This document shows positions 44,397-52,758 of a stretch of 64,000 bases of DNA, in pieces. The notes under the pieces are model-generated. The model had not been told where the DNA came from, ran no database searches, and saw only the letters and a list, made by a program, of their open reading frames with translations. Both the position numbers and the translations under genes were made by a program. The number at the start of each line of letters is the position of its first letter. Positions within the stretch are counted from its first letter, which is position 1. Source of the stretch: an uncultured Gemmiger sp. (GTDB lineage: Bacteria > Bacillota > Clostridia > Oscillospirales > Ruminococcaceae); assembly GCA_944388215.1 (NCBI GenBank), contig CALXHT010000005.1, forward strand, positions 30,256 through 94,255, given 5' to 3'.

Positions 44397-46225
44397 GCCG
44401 CATCACTCCCAAAAAATTGCCCATACCAAACCAGAAAGCAGTAGATGCAAAAGATCTGCCGCCAGTTGTCCTGCCGGCGCCGCAAGTGCCGGTCTAACAG
44501 GATATGCAGCTGCCGCACCTGAAAGAACCGCGCCGCCGCCGGACTGTCGAAGACGGCCCGCACCCGGGCCGCGTACACCGGGTCCCGCAGCCAGTCCCGC
44601 ACCGGCACCGGGAAGCCCCGCTTTTTCCGCTGGGCGCTGGGCAGCGGCAGATGCCGGACGGCCGCCGCCCGCAGGGCTATCTTGGTCTGGCGGGCGTCCG
44701 CCTTGGCGTCGGGGGGCAGCCGCCGGGCCAGGGCAAACACCTCCCGGTCCAGAAAGGGCACCCGCAGTTCCAGACTGTGGGCCATGCTCATCTTGTCGGC
44801 CTTGAGCAGGATGTCTCCGGCCAGCCAGAGGTGGATGTCGCACCCCTGCATCCGGGTCACCGGGTCCAGCCCCGCGCTGGCCCGCCAGTAGGGCCGGGCC
44901 AGATCAAAGGGCTGAACGGTGCGGTAGTCATGGCGCAGCAGCTTGCGCTTCTGCCGCTCGCTGAAAAGCGCCGTGTTGCCGTAGTACCGCTCCTCCAGCG
45001 GCAAAGCCCGCCGCACAAGAAAATTCACCCCCGGCCCGGCGGGCAGACGTTCCGCCACCGCCCCCAGCGCCCTGCGCAGCCCGGCGGGCAGACGGTCGTA
45101 CCACCGGGCGGTGAAGGGCTCCTTGTAGATGTTGTACCCGGCGAAGAATTCGTCGGCGCCTTCGCCGGAAAGGCAGACCTTCACATCCTTGGCCGCCTCT
45201 CCGTTGAGAAAATACAGTGCCACCGCCGCCGCGTCGGCCAGGGGTTCGTCCATGTGGTACTGCACGGCGGGGATGGCGTCCCAGAACTCTTCCGGCGTGA
45301 TGCGCCGCACCCGGCTCTGGATGCCCAGCACCCGCGCCAGATGGGCGGCCTCCCCGGCCTCGTCATAGCCTGCCTCGGCGTATCCGATGGTGTAGCAGCG
45401 GGCGGGCCGGGCTAGGGCGGTGATGTAGGCGGAATCCACCCCGCCCGAAAGAAATCCCGCCACCTCCACGTCGGCAATCTTGTGGGCGGCCACGCTGTCC
45501 TGCATCGTCCCGTCGATGGCGGCGGCCCAGTCGGTGGGGGAGAGCTCGGGGGTGAACTCCGCCTGCCACCACCGTTCCACCCGCAGCCCGGTGCCGTCCA
45601 GCGTCAGGCAGTGGGCGGGCAGCAGCTTTTTCACGTCCCGGAAAAAGGTATCCTCCCCCGGCGAATACTGAAAACTTAAATACAGTTCCAGCTGGCTCTC
45701 GTTGAGCCGCTTTTCAAAGGCCGGGTGGTCGAGAAAGGCCTTGATCTCGCTGGCAAACAGCAGGGTGCCGTCAGCGGCCACATAGTAGTACAGCGGCTTG
45801 ATGCCGAAGGGGTCCCGGGCACAGAACAGCGTTTCGGTCTTGCGGTCCCACAGGGCGAAGGCAAACATCCCCCGCAGCCGTGGCAAAAGGTCCTGCCCCC
45901 ACTCTTCCCAGCCGTGGAGCAGCACCTCGGTGTCCGACCGGGTGGCAAAGGTGTGCCCGGCGGCGGTCAGCTCTTCGGTGAGAGCTTGATAATTGTAGAT
46001 CTCCCCGTTGAACACCACTACAAACCGCCCGTCCTCGTTGAACATGGGCTGGGGACCGCCCTCCAGGTCGATGATGGCCAGCCGCCGGTGCCCCAGCGCC
46101 GCCCGCCCCTCCAGAAACACCCCCTGGCCGTCCGGCCCCCGGTGGGCGATGCGCCGCAGCATCGCCTGCAGCACGGCGCCCTCCGCCTCGCCCCGGGTGT
46201 TGACAAATCCCGCAATTCCACACAT
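44393..46225 (-). CDS. asnB: Glutamine-dependent asparagine synthetase family protein (AsnB paralogue coupled to murE)
   Basis: 610 residues. Cys2 (MCGIAGF) starts a class II glutaminase domain (HRGPDGQG, FNGEIYNY, RSDTEVLLHGW), and the synthetase domain has the PP-loop SGGVDS. AsnB proteins either make asparagine or, in the case of L. plantarum AsnB1 and C. glutamicum LtsA, amidate meso-DAP of peptidoglycan. Translational coupling to murE favours the cell-wall role here; this is inference. A plausible promoter (TTGCTT-18-TATAAG on the minus strand, 46254-46283) lies upstream. A second asnB lies 2.7 kb away on the other strand. Confidence 0.9.
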   Translation of the reverse strand: MCGIAGFVNTRGEAEGAVLQAMLRRIAHRGPDGQGVFLEGRAALGHRRLAIIDLEGGPQPMFNEDGRFVVVFNGEIYNYQALTEELTAAGHTFATRSDTEVLLHGWEEWGQDLLPRLRGMFAFALWDRKTETLFCARDPFGIKPLYYYVAADGTLLFASEIKAFLDHPAFEKRLNESQLELYLSFQYSPGEDTFFRDVKKLLPAHCLTLDGTGLRVERWWQAEFTPELSPTDWAAAIDGTMQDSVAAHKIADVEVAGFLSGGVDSAYITALARPARCYTIGYAEAGYDEAGEAAHLARVLGIQSRVRRITPEEFWDAIPAVQYHMDEPLADAAAVALYFLNGEAAKDVKVCLSGEGADEFFAGYNIYKEPFTARWYDRLPAGLRRALGAVAERLPAGPGVNFLVRRALPLEERYYGNTALFSERQKRKLLRHDYRTVQPFDLARPYWRASAGLDPVTRMQGCDIHLWLAGDILLKADKMSMAHSLELRVPFLDREVFALARRLPPDAKADARQTKIALRAAAVRHLPLPSAQRKKRGFPVPVRDWLRDPVYAARVRAVFDSPAAARFFQVRQLHILLDRHLRRRQDNWRQIFCIYCFLVWYGQFFGSDAA

Positions 46226-46253
46226 GCCCTGTCCCTCACTTCTCCTGAACTGC

Positions 46254-46283
46254 CTTATAGTATGCGCAGAAATCCCAAAGCAA
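46254..46283 (-). promoter_or_regulatory. Probable promoter of asnB-murE
   Basis: On the minus strand TTGCTT (46278-46283), an 18-base spacer and TATAAG (46254-46259), about 30 bases upstream of the start. Confidence 0.45.
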
Positions 46284-46335
46284 CCACGGGTTGCCGGTTT
46301 GGCAAGGCGGCTTGCTGGTGTTCCGGCGGGGGATA

Positions 46336-46344
46336 TGCTACAAT
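46336..46344 (+). promoter_or_regulatory. Extended -10 promoter of the membrane XRE regulator gene
   Basis: TGCTACAAT, the TGn extension with a -10 one base from consensus, 28 bases upstream of the start. Confidence 0.5.
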
Positions 46345-46371
46345 GAAACCAGAGAAAGGGGGACGCTTTCC

Positions 46372-47571
46372 ATGACGCTGGGAGAGAACATCCAGGCCGC
46401 GCGCAAACAGAAGGGGCTCAGCCAGGAGGCGCTGGCCGAGCAGGTGGGGGTCAGCCGGCAGGCGCTGGGCAAGTGGGAGAAGGACACCGCCCTGCCCAGT
46501 CTGGAAAACCTGCAGGCGCTGGCCGCTGTGCTGGACGTGAGCGTGGATGCCCTGCTGGGCACCGCCCGCCCCGACGGCACCCCCGAACCGGCCCTGACCC
46601 TGGACACCCTGCGGGCTTTGCTGGATGCCCGGGACGCCGAAAAGCGGCGAGGCATCCGGCTGTGGGGCGGTGCGGCTTTGGCGGTGGCGGTGCTGCTTTT
46701 CTGCGGCATCCTGGGAACGGCTTGGCAGTACAACCGCCAGGTGCAGGCCCTGCAGGAGAGTTATGCCCTGGCACAACAGCAGTTTTCTGCCACCCAAAGT
46801 GAGCTTTCCGCCCGGATGGAGGAACTGCAGGCGGCGGTGCGGCAGGGGGAAGCCACCGTGCTGGACTGGAGCTGGCAGCCCATCGATCGGGTCGTCCATG
46901 ACCTGGACGGGAGCTGGGTGCCGGTGAGCGTTTCGGTGACGCCCCGCACCGCCACCGACGGCATGACCGGCCAGCTGGTGGTGGTCCACCAGGGCGGCCG
47001 GTACGACGGTACCACCGAACTGATGGCCATGTCCCTGGGGGCCGACGGCGTCTACCGGGTGGAACGGGGCCTTATTTTCACTGTGGGGGAGACGGTGGAC
47101 CTCTCGGTGCAGTGGCAGAGCGCCGGCGGTACGACGACCAACGAACCGCTGGGCACGGTGGCGTGCACCGAGGAAGCTTTCCGTCCGCGGGTCATCTGGG
47201 CCGGCTCCGGCGACAGCTTTTCCTACGGATACCGCACCCGGGAAGAGGACGGCCAGACGCTGCTGACGCTGACCAGCTATCCGGTGGAACTGGAGGTGGA
47301 TGCGCCGGTCTGGATGGAGGTGCAGACGGTGGAGGTGGACCTTCGGCTGGACGGCGCCGCCGGGGAACCGGCAGCCACCGCGGTGCTGGAATGTGCAGGA
47401 TGGAGCGAGAGCGGCGACCGCCGCACGGCAGTGTGGCGCGGTACCTTCCTCACGGGCAGCGCACAGAATGGCTGGCCTTATGAAGGCGGCGCGGCGGATT
47501 TTGTGGCGCGGGTCACCAGCGTAAACGGCAACACCTGGACCAGCATCCGCCCCCTCGCCGAGCGGCAGTAA
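46372..47571 (+). CDS. Membrane-anchored XRE-family transcription regulator with an extracytoplasmic domain
   Basis: 399 residues. Residues 6-60 form an XRE helix-turn-helix (KGLSQEALAEQVGVSRQALG), one hydrophobic helix lies at about 97-118, a short coiled coil follows (about 120-155), and the remaining some 240 residues would lie outside, rich in beta strands. This one-component layout lets an external signal reach DNA directly. It sits between the divergent asnB-murE and ATP-grasp/asnB gene pairs, so it may sense cell-wall state and control them; that is inference. The start at 46372 is preceded by AAAGGGGGACG. Confidence 0.8.
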   Translation: MTLGENIQAARKQKGLSQEALAEQVGVSRQALGKWEKDTALPSLENLQALAAVLDVSVDALLGTARPDGTPEPALTLDTLRALLDARDAEKRRGIRLWGGAALAVAVLLFCGILGTAWQYNRQVQALQESYALAQQQFSATQSELSARMEELQAAVRQGEATVLDWSWQPIDRVVHDLDGSWVPVSVSVTPRTATDGMTGQLVVVHQGGRYDGTTELMAMSLGADGVYRVERGLIFTVGETVDLSVQWQSAGGTTTNEPLGTVACTEEAFRPRVIWAGSGDSFSYGYRTREEDGQTLLTLTSYPVELEVDAPVWMEVQTVEVDLRLDGAAGEPAATAVLECAGWSESGDRRTAVWRGTFLTGSAQNGWPYEGGAADFVARVTSVNGNTWTSIRPLAERQ

Positions 47572-47607
47572 AACCGAAAAATCCCAAAACCCCGGCGCAT
47601 AGCCAGG

Positions 47608-47636
47608 CCCCTTTGTCATACACTAAGACAAGGGGG
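47608..47636 (+). promoter_or_regulatory. Hairpin covering the ribosome binding site of the ATP-grasp gene
   Basis: CCCCTTTGTC, nine bases, GACAAGGGGG: ten pairs including one G-U. The 3' arm contains the purine-rich site AAGGGGG just upstream of the start, so folding would hide the ribosome binding site. It might also act as a weak terminator for the upstream gene, but no T run follows. Confidence 0.5.
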
Positions 47637-47638
47637 TG

Positions 47639-48841
47639 ATGGCGGTGGCCGGGGTTTTGCCTGTTCTGCTGGGGGGAGATGCCAACGTCTACGGCATGGC
47701 GCGCAGCTTTTATGAGGCCTACGGGGTGCACAGCGTGGCGGTCTGCAAGCGGGCGCTGCCGGCACTGGCCCACAGCCGGCTGGTGAAGGCAGCGGTGGAG
47801 AATCCCCGTCTCGAGGAGGACTCCGTTTTCACGGCGGCACTCATCGCCCTGGCCGAGGCCCACCCTGACCGGACCTGCCTGCTGATCTCCTGTGCCGACG
47901 GCTATACCATGCAGCTGGCCCGCTGCCGGGAGGCCCTGGCGCCCTACTATAAGTTTGCCTGCCCCGACCCGGCAACGGTACAGTCCCTCGGCACCAAGGA
48001 AGGCTTCGCCCGGGTCTGCACCGAACACGGGCTGCGCACGCCGCGCAGTGTGACGCTGCTTTTCGGGGAACGGGTGCCCGAACTGCCCTTTGCCGGGCCG
48101 GTCGTCGTCAAGCCGGCGGATTCCCCGGCTTACTGGAACTGCCGGTTTGCCGGCAAGCGCAAGGTCTACCTCACCCAGGATGCGGCGGAACTGGCGGCGG
48201 TGGTGGATACCGTCCGGCAGGGCGGGTATGCGGGCGATCTGCTGCTCCAGGAGTACATTCCCGGCCCCGACACGGCCCTGGGGGTGGTGAACGCCTACTG
48301 CGCTAAGGACGGCAGTGTACCCTGGATGGTGCAGGGGCAGGTGCTTCTGCAGGAGCGCACGACGGAGGGCATCGGCAACTACGCGGCCATTCTGACCGAA
48401 CCCGCCCGGCAGGACACCGCCCTGCTGGTGGCGCTGGCAGCCCTTTTGCGCCGGAGCGGCTGGCGGGGCTACGCCAACTTTGATTTCAAGTACGACCGAA
48501 GCGGGGAACCGGTTCTGTTCGAGATGAATCCCCGGCAGGGGCGGGCGTCCTATTTCTGTACGGCGGCGGGGGCCAGTCTGGCTTTGCCGCCGGTGGAGGA
48601 CCTGGTACAGCAGGATGCCGTCACGCTGCCCATGCTGCGCCCCTCGGTGTGGTACACGGCGCCCTGGGGCATTGTGCGGCGGTACTGCCCCGACAGGACA
48701 CTGTTGCAGCGGGCGGACAGTCTGCGCCGCCGGGGCCGGGGGCGGTGCCATCTGCTGGCCCCGGGGGAGGGCCCGGCCCGGCGGGTCTGGTTCGCGGTGC
48801 GGCAGGGTGCCTACCGCCGCAAGATGAAGAAGTCATTCTGA
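47639..48841 (+). CDS. ATP-grasp carboxylate-amine ligase, D-aspartate ligase (Aslfm)-like
   Basis: About 400 residues. The N-terminus PVLLGGDANVYGMARSFYEA matches the start I recall for the D-Asp ligase Aslfm group of enterococci and lactococci, enzymes that attach D-Asp to the stem peptide of peptidoglycan precursors. The ATP-grasp core shows VVVKPADSPAYW, LLQEYIPGPD and FDFKYDRSGEPVLFEMNPR. An asnB gene starts 43 bases downstream, matching the known ligase plus AsnH amidotransferase pairing that makes D-Asn cross-bridges. The start is uncertain: ATG 47639 is very close to AGGGGG, and GTG 47645 has better spacing. The amino acid added is inference. Confidence 0.8.
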   Translation: MAVAGVLPVLLGGDANVYGMARSFYEAYGVHSVAVCKRALPALAHSRLVKAAVENPRLEEDSVFTAALIALAEAHPDRTCLLISCADGYTMQLARCREALAPYYKFACPDPATVQSLGTKEGFARVCTEHGLRTPRSVTLLFGERVPELPFAGPVVVKPADSPAYWNCRFAGKRKVYLTQDAAELAAVVDTVRQGGYAGDLLLQEYIPGPDTALGVVNAYCAKDGSVPWMVQGQVLLQERTTEGIGNYAAILTEPARQDTALLVALAALLRRSGWRGYANFDFKYDRSGEPVLFEMNPRQGRASYFCTAAGASLALPPVEDLVQQDAVTLPMLRPSVWYTAPWGIVRRYCPDRTLLQRADSLRRRGRGRCHLLAPGEGPARRVWFAVRQGAYRRKMKKSF

Positions 48842-48884
48842 CGGGTCGTGGAGGCCCGCCTTTGGGAAAGAGAGGAGGCACGCC

Positions 48885-50732
48885 ATGTGCGGCATTGTGG
48901 GTTTTGCCGAAGAACACCATGACCCCGCCGAAGCCCGCCGCATCCTGCAGGGGATGGCGGCGCTGATCCGGCACCGGGGCCCCGACGGGGAGGGCCTTTA
49001 CGCCGACGACCGGGCGGCCCTGGGTCACCGGCGGCTCTCCATCATCGACCTGGAGGGCGGCGGCCAGCCCATGTTCAACGAGGACGGCAGCCTGGTGGTG
49101 GTCTTCAACGGGGAAATCTACAACTACCGGGAACTGGCCCGGCAGCTGTCGGCGGCGGGGCATACCTTTGCCACCCGGTCGGACACCGAGGTGCTGCTCC
49201 ATGGCTGGGAGCAGTGGGGCAGGGCGCTGCCCGGCAAGCTGCGGGGGATGTTCGCCTTCGTGCTGTGGGACCGCACCACCGGCACGCTGTTCGGTGCGCG
49301 GGACCTCTTCGGCATCAAGCCGCTCTACTACTACCGCCGTGGGGAACTGCTGCTCTTTGCCAGCGAGATCAAGGCATTTCTGGCCCATCCGGGGTTTGTG
49401 AAGCGGTTCAATGAGGACCGCCTGCCCGATTATCTGAGCAGTGAGTACCTGCCCGGGGACGAGACCCTCTTCACCGGCGTCTACGAGCTGCTGCCGGGGC
49501 ACTGTTTTACCTGGAAGGCCGGGCGGCTGACGCTGGGGCGGTACGGCAAGATCCGCTACCGCATCCGGGAGGGCCGCAGCCTGGAGGAATGGGCGGAACG
49601 CATCGACAAGGCCTTCACCGGCAGCGTGGCCGCCCACAAGGTGGCCGATGTGGAGGTGGGGTGTTTTCTCTCCGGCGGGGTGGACTCAACCCTGACGGCC
49701 TGCAAGGCGTCCCAGCAACAGAACCGTCTGCAATGCTTCTCGGTGGGGTACGCGGAGGAAGCCTACTCCGAGCTGCCGGCCGCCCGGCAGGCAGCAAAGG
49801 CCCTGGGCGTGCCCTGCACCGAGACCACCGTCAGCGCCGGGAAATTCTTTGCGGCCAACCGGGCCATCCAGTGGTATCTGGACGAACCCATGCCCAACCC
49901 GGCGGAGGTGCCCCTCTATTTTCTCTGCAAAAGTGCCCGGCAGCGGGTCAAGGTGGTGCTCTCGGGGGAGGGGGCCGATGAGCTGTTTGGCGGTTATCCG
50001 CTCTACTGTCAGGGCGTGCATGCCCAGGCCTGGCAGCGCCTGCCAAAAGGGGTGCGGCGGCTGGCGGCCCGGCTGGTCCCGGGCTGCGGATTTTTCCGCC
50101 GCGGCGCTGTGAGCCGCTGGCAGCGGTGTGCCCGGGCCAACTATGTCTTTGCCGACCCGGCGGAGCGGGATCGCTATCTCAAGCGGCACTACACCTCCCA
50201 GACGCCCGCCCAGCGGTTCAAGCCCTGGTTTGACCGGGTGCGGGGGCTGGACGAGGCCACCGCGCTGCAGTGGGTGGACCTGCATACCTGGCTGCCCCGG
50301 GACATCCTGCGCAAGGCCGACCGGATGAGCATGGCCCACAGCCTGGAACTGCGGGTGCCCTTCCTGGACCGGGAGGTGCTGGCGGTGGCCATGGAACTGC
50401 CCCGGACCTGCCGCTGTACCCGCCGCAAAACCAAGGTGGCGCTGCGGGCGGCCGCGGCCCGCAGTCTGCCCCCCGAACTGGCCAAGCGGAAAAAACGGGG
50501 GTTCCCGGTGCCGCTGGCCGACTGGCTGCGCCAGGACACCTACTACACCATGGTGCGGGAAAAGTTCGTGGGCCCGGTGGCCGAGCGTTTTTTCAATACC
50601 CGGGCGCTGTGCGATCTTCTGGAGGCTCATCGCACCGGCAAGATTAACGCCATGACCAAGATCTGGAGCTTTTACTGCTTCATCGTGTGGTATGAACTCT
50701 ACTTTGTGGAGGAATTTCCGCCCCGATTCTGA
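48885..50732 (+). CDS. asnB: AsnB/AsnH-family glutamine-dependent amidotransferase (second paralogue)
   Basis: 615 residues with Cys2 (MCGIVGF), HRGPDGEG, FNGEIYNY, RSDTEVLLHGW and PP-loop SGGVDST. It is similar along its length to the paralogue at 44393-46225, but residues 370-420 (YPLYCQGVHAQAWQRLPKGV) and the tail differ. It directly follows the ATP-grasp ligase with a GAGAGGAGG site, so it probably amidates the product of that ligase, as AsnH does for D-Asp cross-bridges. Ordinary asparagine synthesis remains possible for one of the two copies. Confidence 0.88.
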   Translation: MCGIVGFAEEHHDPAEARRILQGMAALIRHRGPDGEGLYADDRAALGHRRLSIIDLEGGGQPMFNEDGSLVVVFNGEIYNYRELARQLSAAGHTFATRSDTEVLLHGWEQWGRALPGKLRGMFAFVLWDRTTGTLFGARDLFGIKPLYYYRRGELLLFASEIKAFLAHPGFVKRFNEDRLPDYLSSEYLPGDETLFTGVYELLPGHCFTWKAGRLTLGRYGKIRYRIREGRSLEEWAERIDKAFTGSVAAHKVADVEVGCFLSGGVDSTLTACKASQQQNRLQCFSVGYAEEAYSELPAARQAAKALGVPCTETTVSAGKFFAANRAIQWYLDEPMPNPAEVPLYFLCKSARQRVKVVLSGEGADELFGGYPLYCQGVHAQAWQRLPKGVRRLAARLVPGCGFFRRGAVSRWQRCARANYVFADPAERDRYLKRHYTSQTPAQRFKPWFDRVRGLDEATALQWVDLHTWLPRDILRKADRMSMAHSLELRVPFLDREVLAVAMELPRTCRCTRRKTKVALRAAAARSLPPELAKRKKRGFPVPLADWLRQDTYYTMVREKFVGPVAERFFNTRALCDLLEAHRTGKINAMTKIWSFYCFIVWYELYFVEEFPPRF

Positions 50733-50761
50733 AAAAATGTCAAAAAAACTTGCAAAACCCC

Positions 50762-50790
50762 TTGACTTGCACCGGGCTCTTTGTTATAAT
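50762..50790 (+). promoter_or_regulatory. Promoter of the tRNA cluster
   Basis: TTGACT (50762-50767), a 17-base spacer and TATAAT (50785-50790), a near-consensus strong promoter 38 bases before the first tRNA. Confidence 0.85.
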
Positions 50791-50827
50791 AACCCTCGCA
50801 GCATGCCCCTATGGGCACGAACCATGT

Positions 50828-50901
<74 letters not shown>

Positions 50902-50907
50902 TTTCGT

Positions 50908-50985
50908 GGTGCCTATGGCGCAGTTGGTTAGCGCGCCAGATTGTGGCTCTGGAGGCCGAGAGTTCGAATCTCTCTAGGCACCCCA
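50908..50985 (+). tRNA. tRNA-His (anticodon GTG)
   Basis: Acceptor GTGCCTA / TAGGCAC with the histidine-specific extra G(-1) at 50908 facing C at 50982. Anticodon stem CCAGA/TCTGG with loop TTGTGGC giving GTG. CCA is encoded at 50983-50985. Confidence 0.97.
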
Positions 50986-50986
50986 C

Positions 50987-51028
50987 CAAAGACCGTGTAG
51001 GCCCGTCCCGCACGGTCTTTTCTTTTTC
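50987..51028 (+). terminator. Hairpin between tRNA-His and tRNA-Gln
   Basis: AAGACCGTG / CACGGTCTT stem with a 13-base loop followed by a T-rich run. It looks like a terminator, yet no promoter was seen between it and tRNA-Gln, so read-through or RNA processing is implied. Confidence 0.65.
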
Positions 51029-51103
51029 TGGGCCGTCGCCAAGCGGTAAGGCAGAGGACTTTGACTCCTCCATCCGTCGGTTCAAATCCGGCCGGCCCAA
51101 CCA
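51029..51103 (+). tRNA. tRNA-Gln (anticodon TTG)
   Basis: Acceptor TGGGCCG / CGGCCCA, anticodon stem GAGGA/TCCTC with loop CTTTGAC giving TTG, T-loop TTCAAAT. CCA is encoded at 51101-51103. The U1-A72 pair is a normal glutamine tRNA trait. Confidence 0.96.
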
Positions 51104-51140
51104 AAACAGCGTTGTGCGTTTGCGCAGCGCTGTTTTTCTT
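51103..51140 (+). terminator. Terminator after tRNA-Gln
   Basis: AAACAGCG / CGCTGTTT stem with an inner stem-loop, followed by TTTTCTTTT. Confidence 0.8.
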
Positions 51141-51192
51141 TTGCGCATATCCGCCGTGGGGCCGGGCACACTAGTCCCGGAGGTGTTTCAGG

Positions 51193-51504
51193 ATGGTTTA
51201 TCTGGACTGTGCGCAGTACGACTGCTGCCACAATAAGGCGGGAGCCTGCTGCCTGGGCGGCATCAAGGTGCACCACGCCGGGGAGAAGGACGCGGTGTGC
51301 AGCAGCTACCGCAACAACGAGAGTGTGGGCAACGTGGCCACCGACAATGCCCCCGCCACGGCGGAGACCGAGGTGCGGTGCGACGACCGGGGCTGCCGGT
51401 ATCTGGAAGGGCGGGCCTGCTGTGCCGACCATGTCTGCATTGACGAGTGCGGCTGCGGGCCGAAATGCACCACCCGCAAACAGGCGCGGACAAGCCGTAC
51501 CTGA
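51193..51504 (+). CDS. DUF1540 protein with two Cys-rich repeats
   Basis: 103 residues with fourteen cysteines in two similar halves ([15 protein letters not shown] ... [13 protein letters not shown] and [15 protein letters not shown] ... [11 protein letters not shown]). This is the DUF1540 pattern found in spore-forming and related Firmicutes; the cysteines probably bind metal. No enzymatic function is known. The ribosome binding site GGAGG lies close upstream. No clear promoter was found between it and the tRNA terminator. A strong terminator follows. Confidence 0.85.
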   Translation: MVYLDCAQYDCCHNKAGACCLGGIKVHHAGEKDAVCSSYRNNESVGNVATDNAPATAETEVRCDDRGCRYLEGRACCADHVCIDECGCGPKCTTRKQARTSRT

Positions 51505-51510
51505 ACTGGA

Positions 51511-51547
51511 CCAGGGCGTTCCCGGCAGGGGATGCCCTGGTTTTTTA
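51511..51547 (+). terminator. Terminator of the DUF1540 gene
   Basis: CCAGGGCGTTCCC / GGGGATGCCCTGG hairpin with two internal mismatches, followed by TTTTTT. Confidence 0.8.
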
Positions 51548-51550
51548 CGG

Positions 51551-51579
51551 TTGCGAAAGACTACGAATCGTTGTATAAT
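51551..51579 (+). promoter_or_regulatory. Promoter of the surface-polysaccharide cluster
   Basis: TTGCGA (51551-51556), a 17-base spacer and a perfect TATAAT (51574-51579), with a leader of about 55 bases. It is the only promoter seen upstream of the same-strand run from 51641 to the window end. Confidence 0.75.
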
Positions 51580-51640
51580 AAGACGATATAGTAGGCGGGG
51601 TATACCCGTCTGCCAATTTTTTGTGAAAAGGGGCGCGTGT

Positions 51641-52756
51641 ATGTCCAATCAGCCGATTTCCGTGCCGTTCGTCTCCTTCCGCCCGCTGGAGAAGGAACTG
51701 GACGCCGACCTGCGGGGAGCCTTTGACCGGGTCCTGGCCAACAGCTGGTACATCGAGGGCCGGGAGGACGAAGCCTTCGAGAAGGCCTTTGCGGCCTACT
51801 GTGGGGCGGACTGCTGCGTGGGCTGCGGCAACGGTCTGGATTCGCTGGTGCTGATCCTCAAGGCGCTGGGCATCGGCCCGGGGGACGAAGTCATCGTGCC
51901 GTCCAATACCTTCATCGCCACTGTGCTGGCCATCAGCTATGCGGGGGCGGAACCGGTGCTGGTGGAACCCAGACTGGCCACCTACAACCTGGACCCCGAC
52001 CGCATCGAGGCCGCCATCACCCCCCGCACCAAAGCCATCATGGCGGTGCATCTCTACGGCCAGTGCGCCGAGATGGATGCCATCTGCACCATCGCCCAGG
52101 CCCACGGCCTCAAGGTCATCGAGGATGCCGCCCAGGCCCACGGCGCCACCTGGCAGGGCCGCCGCGCGGGCAGCCTGGGGGATGCCGCCGGGTTCAGTTT
52201 CTACCCCGGCAAGAACCTGGGCGCCCTGGGGGATGCGGGCTGTGTGACCACCAGCGACCCCGACCTGGCCAAGAAGGTGCGGGCACTGGGCAACTACGGC
52301 AGCGACTACAAGTACCACCATATCTATAAAGGGCAGAATTCCCGCCTGGATGAACTGCAGGCCGCCTTCCTGGCCGCCAAGCTGCCCCACCTGGACCGGA
52401 TGAACGCCGAGCGCCGCCGCATTGCGGCCCGCTACTGCGCAGGCATCACCAACCCGGCGGTGGTCCTGCCCACCGTGGCGCCGGGCTGCGAGCATGTCTA
52501 TCATATCTTCGCGGTGCGCTGCAAAAGCCGCGACGCCCTGGAAGCCCATCTGCATGACTTGGGCATCGGCACCAACAAGCACTATCCCACGCCGATCCAC
52601 CTCCAGGGGGCCTACCGGGAACTGGGCCTGGAGGTCGGGGCGCTGCCCATCGCCGAGGAAATCTCCGCCACCGAGCTCAGCCTGCCCATGTACTACGGCA
52701 TGACGGAGGAACAGGTGCAGGCTGTCATCGACGCCGTCAATTCGTTTAAGGAGTAA
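51641..52756 (+). CDS. fdtB: DegT/DnrJ/EryC1 sugar aminotransferase (FdtB/QdtB-like)
   Basis: 371 residues, a PLP-dependent aminotransferase of nucleotide-activated sugars. The PLP lysine is K191 in [25 protein letters not shown] and the N-terminal [17 protein letters not shown] fit the FdtB/QdtB group, which aminates the 3-keto sugar made by FdtA/QdtA. A matching 3,4-ketoisomerase and an acetyltransferase lie 3.5 kb downstream in the same run, so the likely product is dTDP-3-amino-3,6-dideoxyhexose (Fuc3N or Qui3N). The dTDP-glucose genes rmlA and rmlB are not in the window. First gene of the cluster. Confidence 0.88.
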   Translation: MSNQPISVPFVSFRPLEKELDADLRGAFDRVLANSWYIEGREDEAFEKAFAAYCGADCCVGCGNGLDSLVLILKALGIGPGDEVIVPSNTFIATVLAISYAGAEPVLVEPRLATYNLDPDRIEAAITPRTKAIMAVHLYGQCAEMDAICTIAQAHGLKVIEDAAQAHGATWQGRRAGSLGDAAGFSFYPGKNLGALGDAGCVTTSDPDLAKKVRALGNYGSDYKYHHIYKGQNSRLDELQAAFLAAKLPHLDRMNAERRRIAARYCAGITNPAVVLPTVAPGCEHVYHIFAVRCKSRDALEAHLHDLGIGTNKHYPTPIHLQGAYRELGLEVGALPIAEEISATELSLPMYYGMTEEQVQAVIDAVNSFKE

Positions 52757-52758
52757 TC

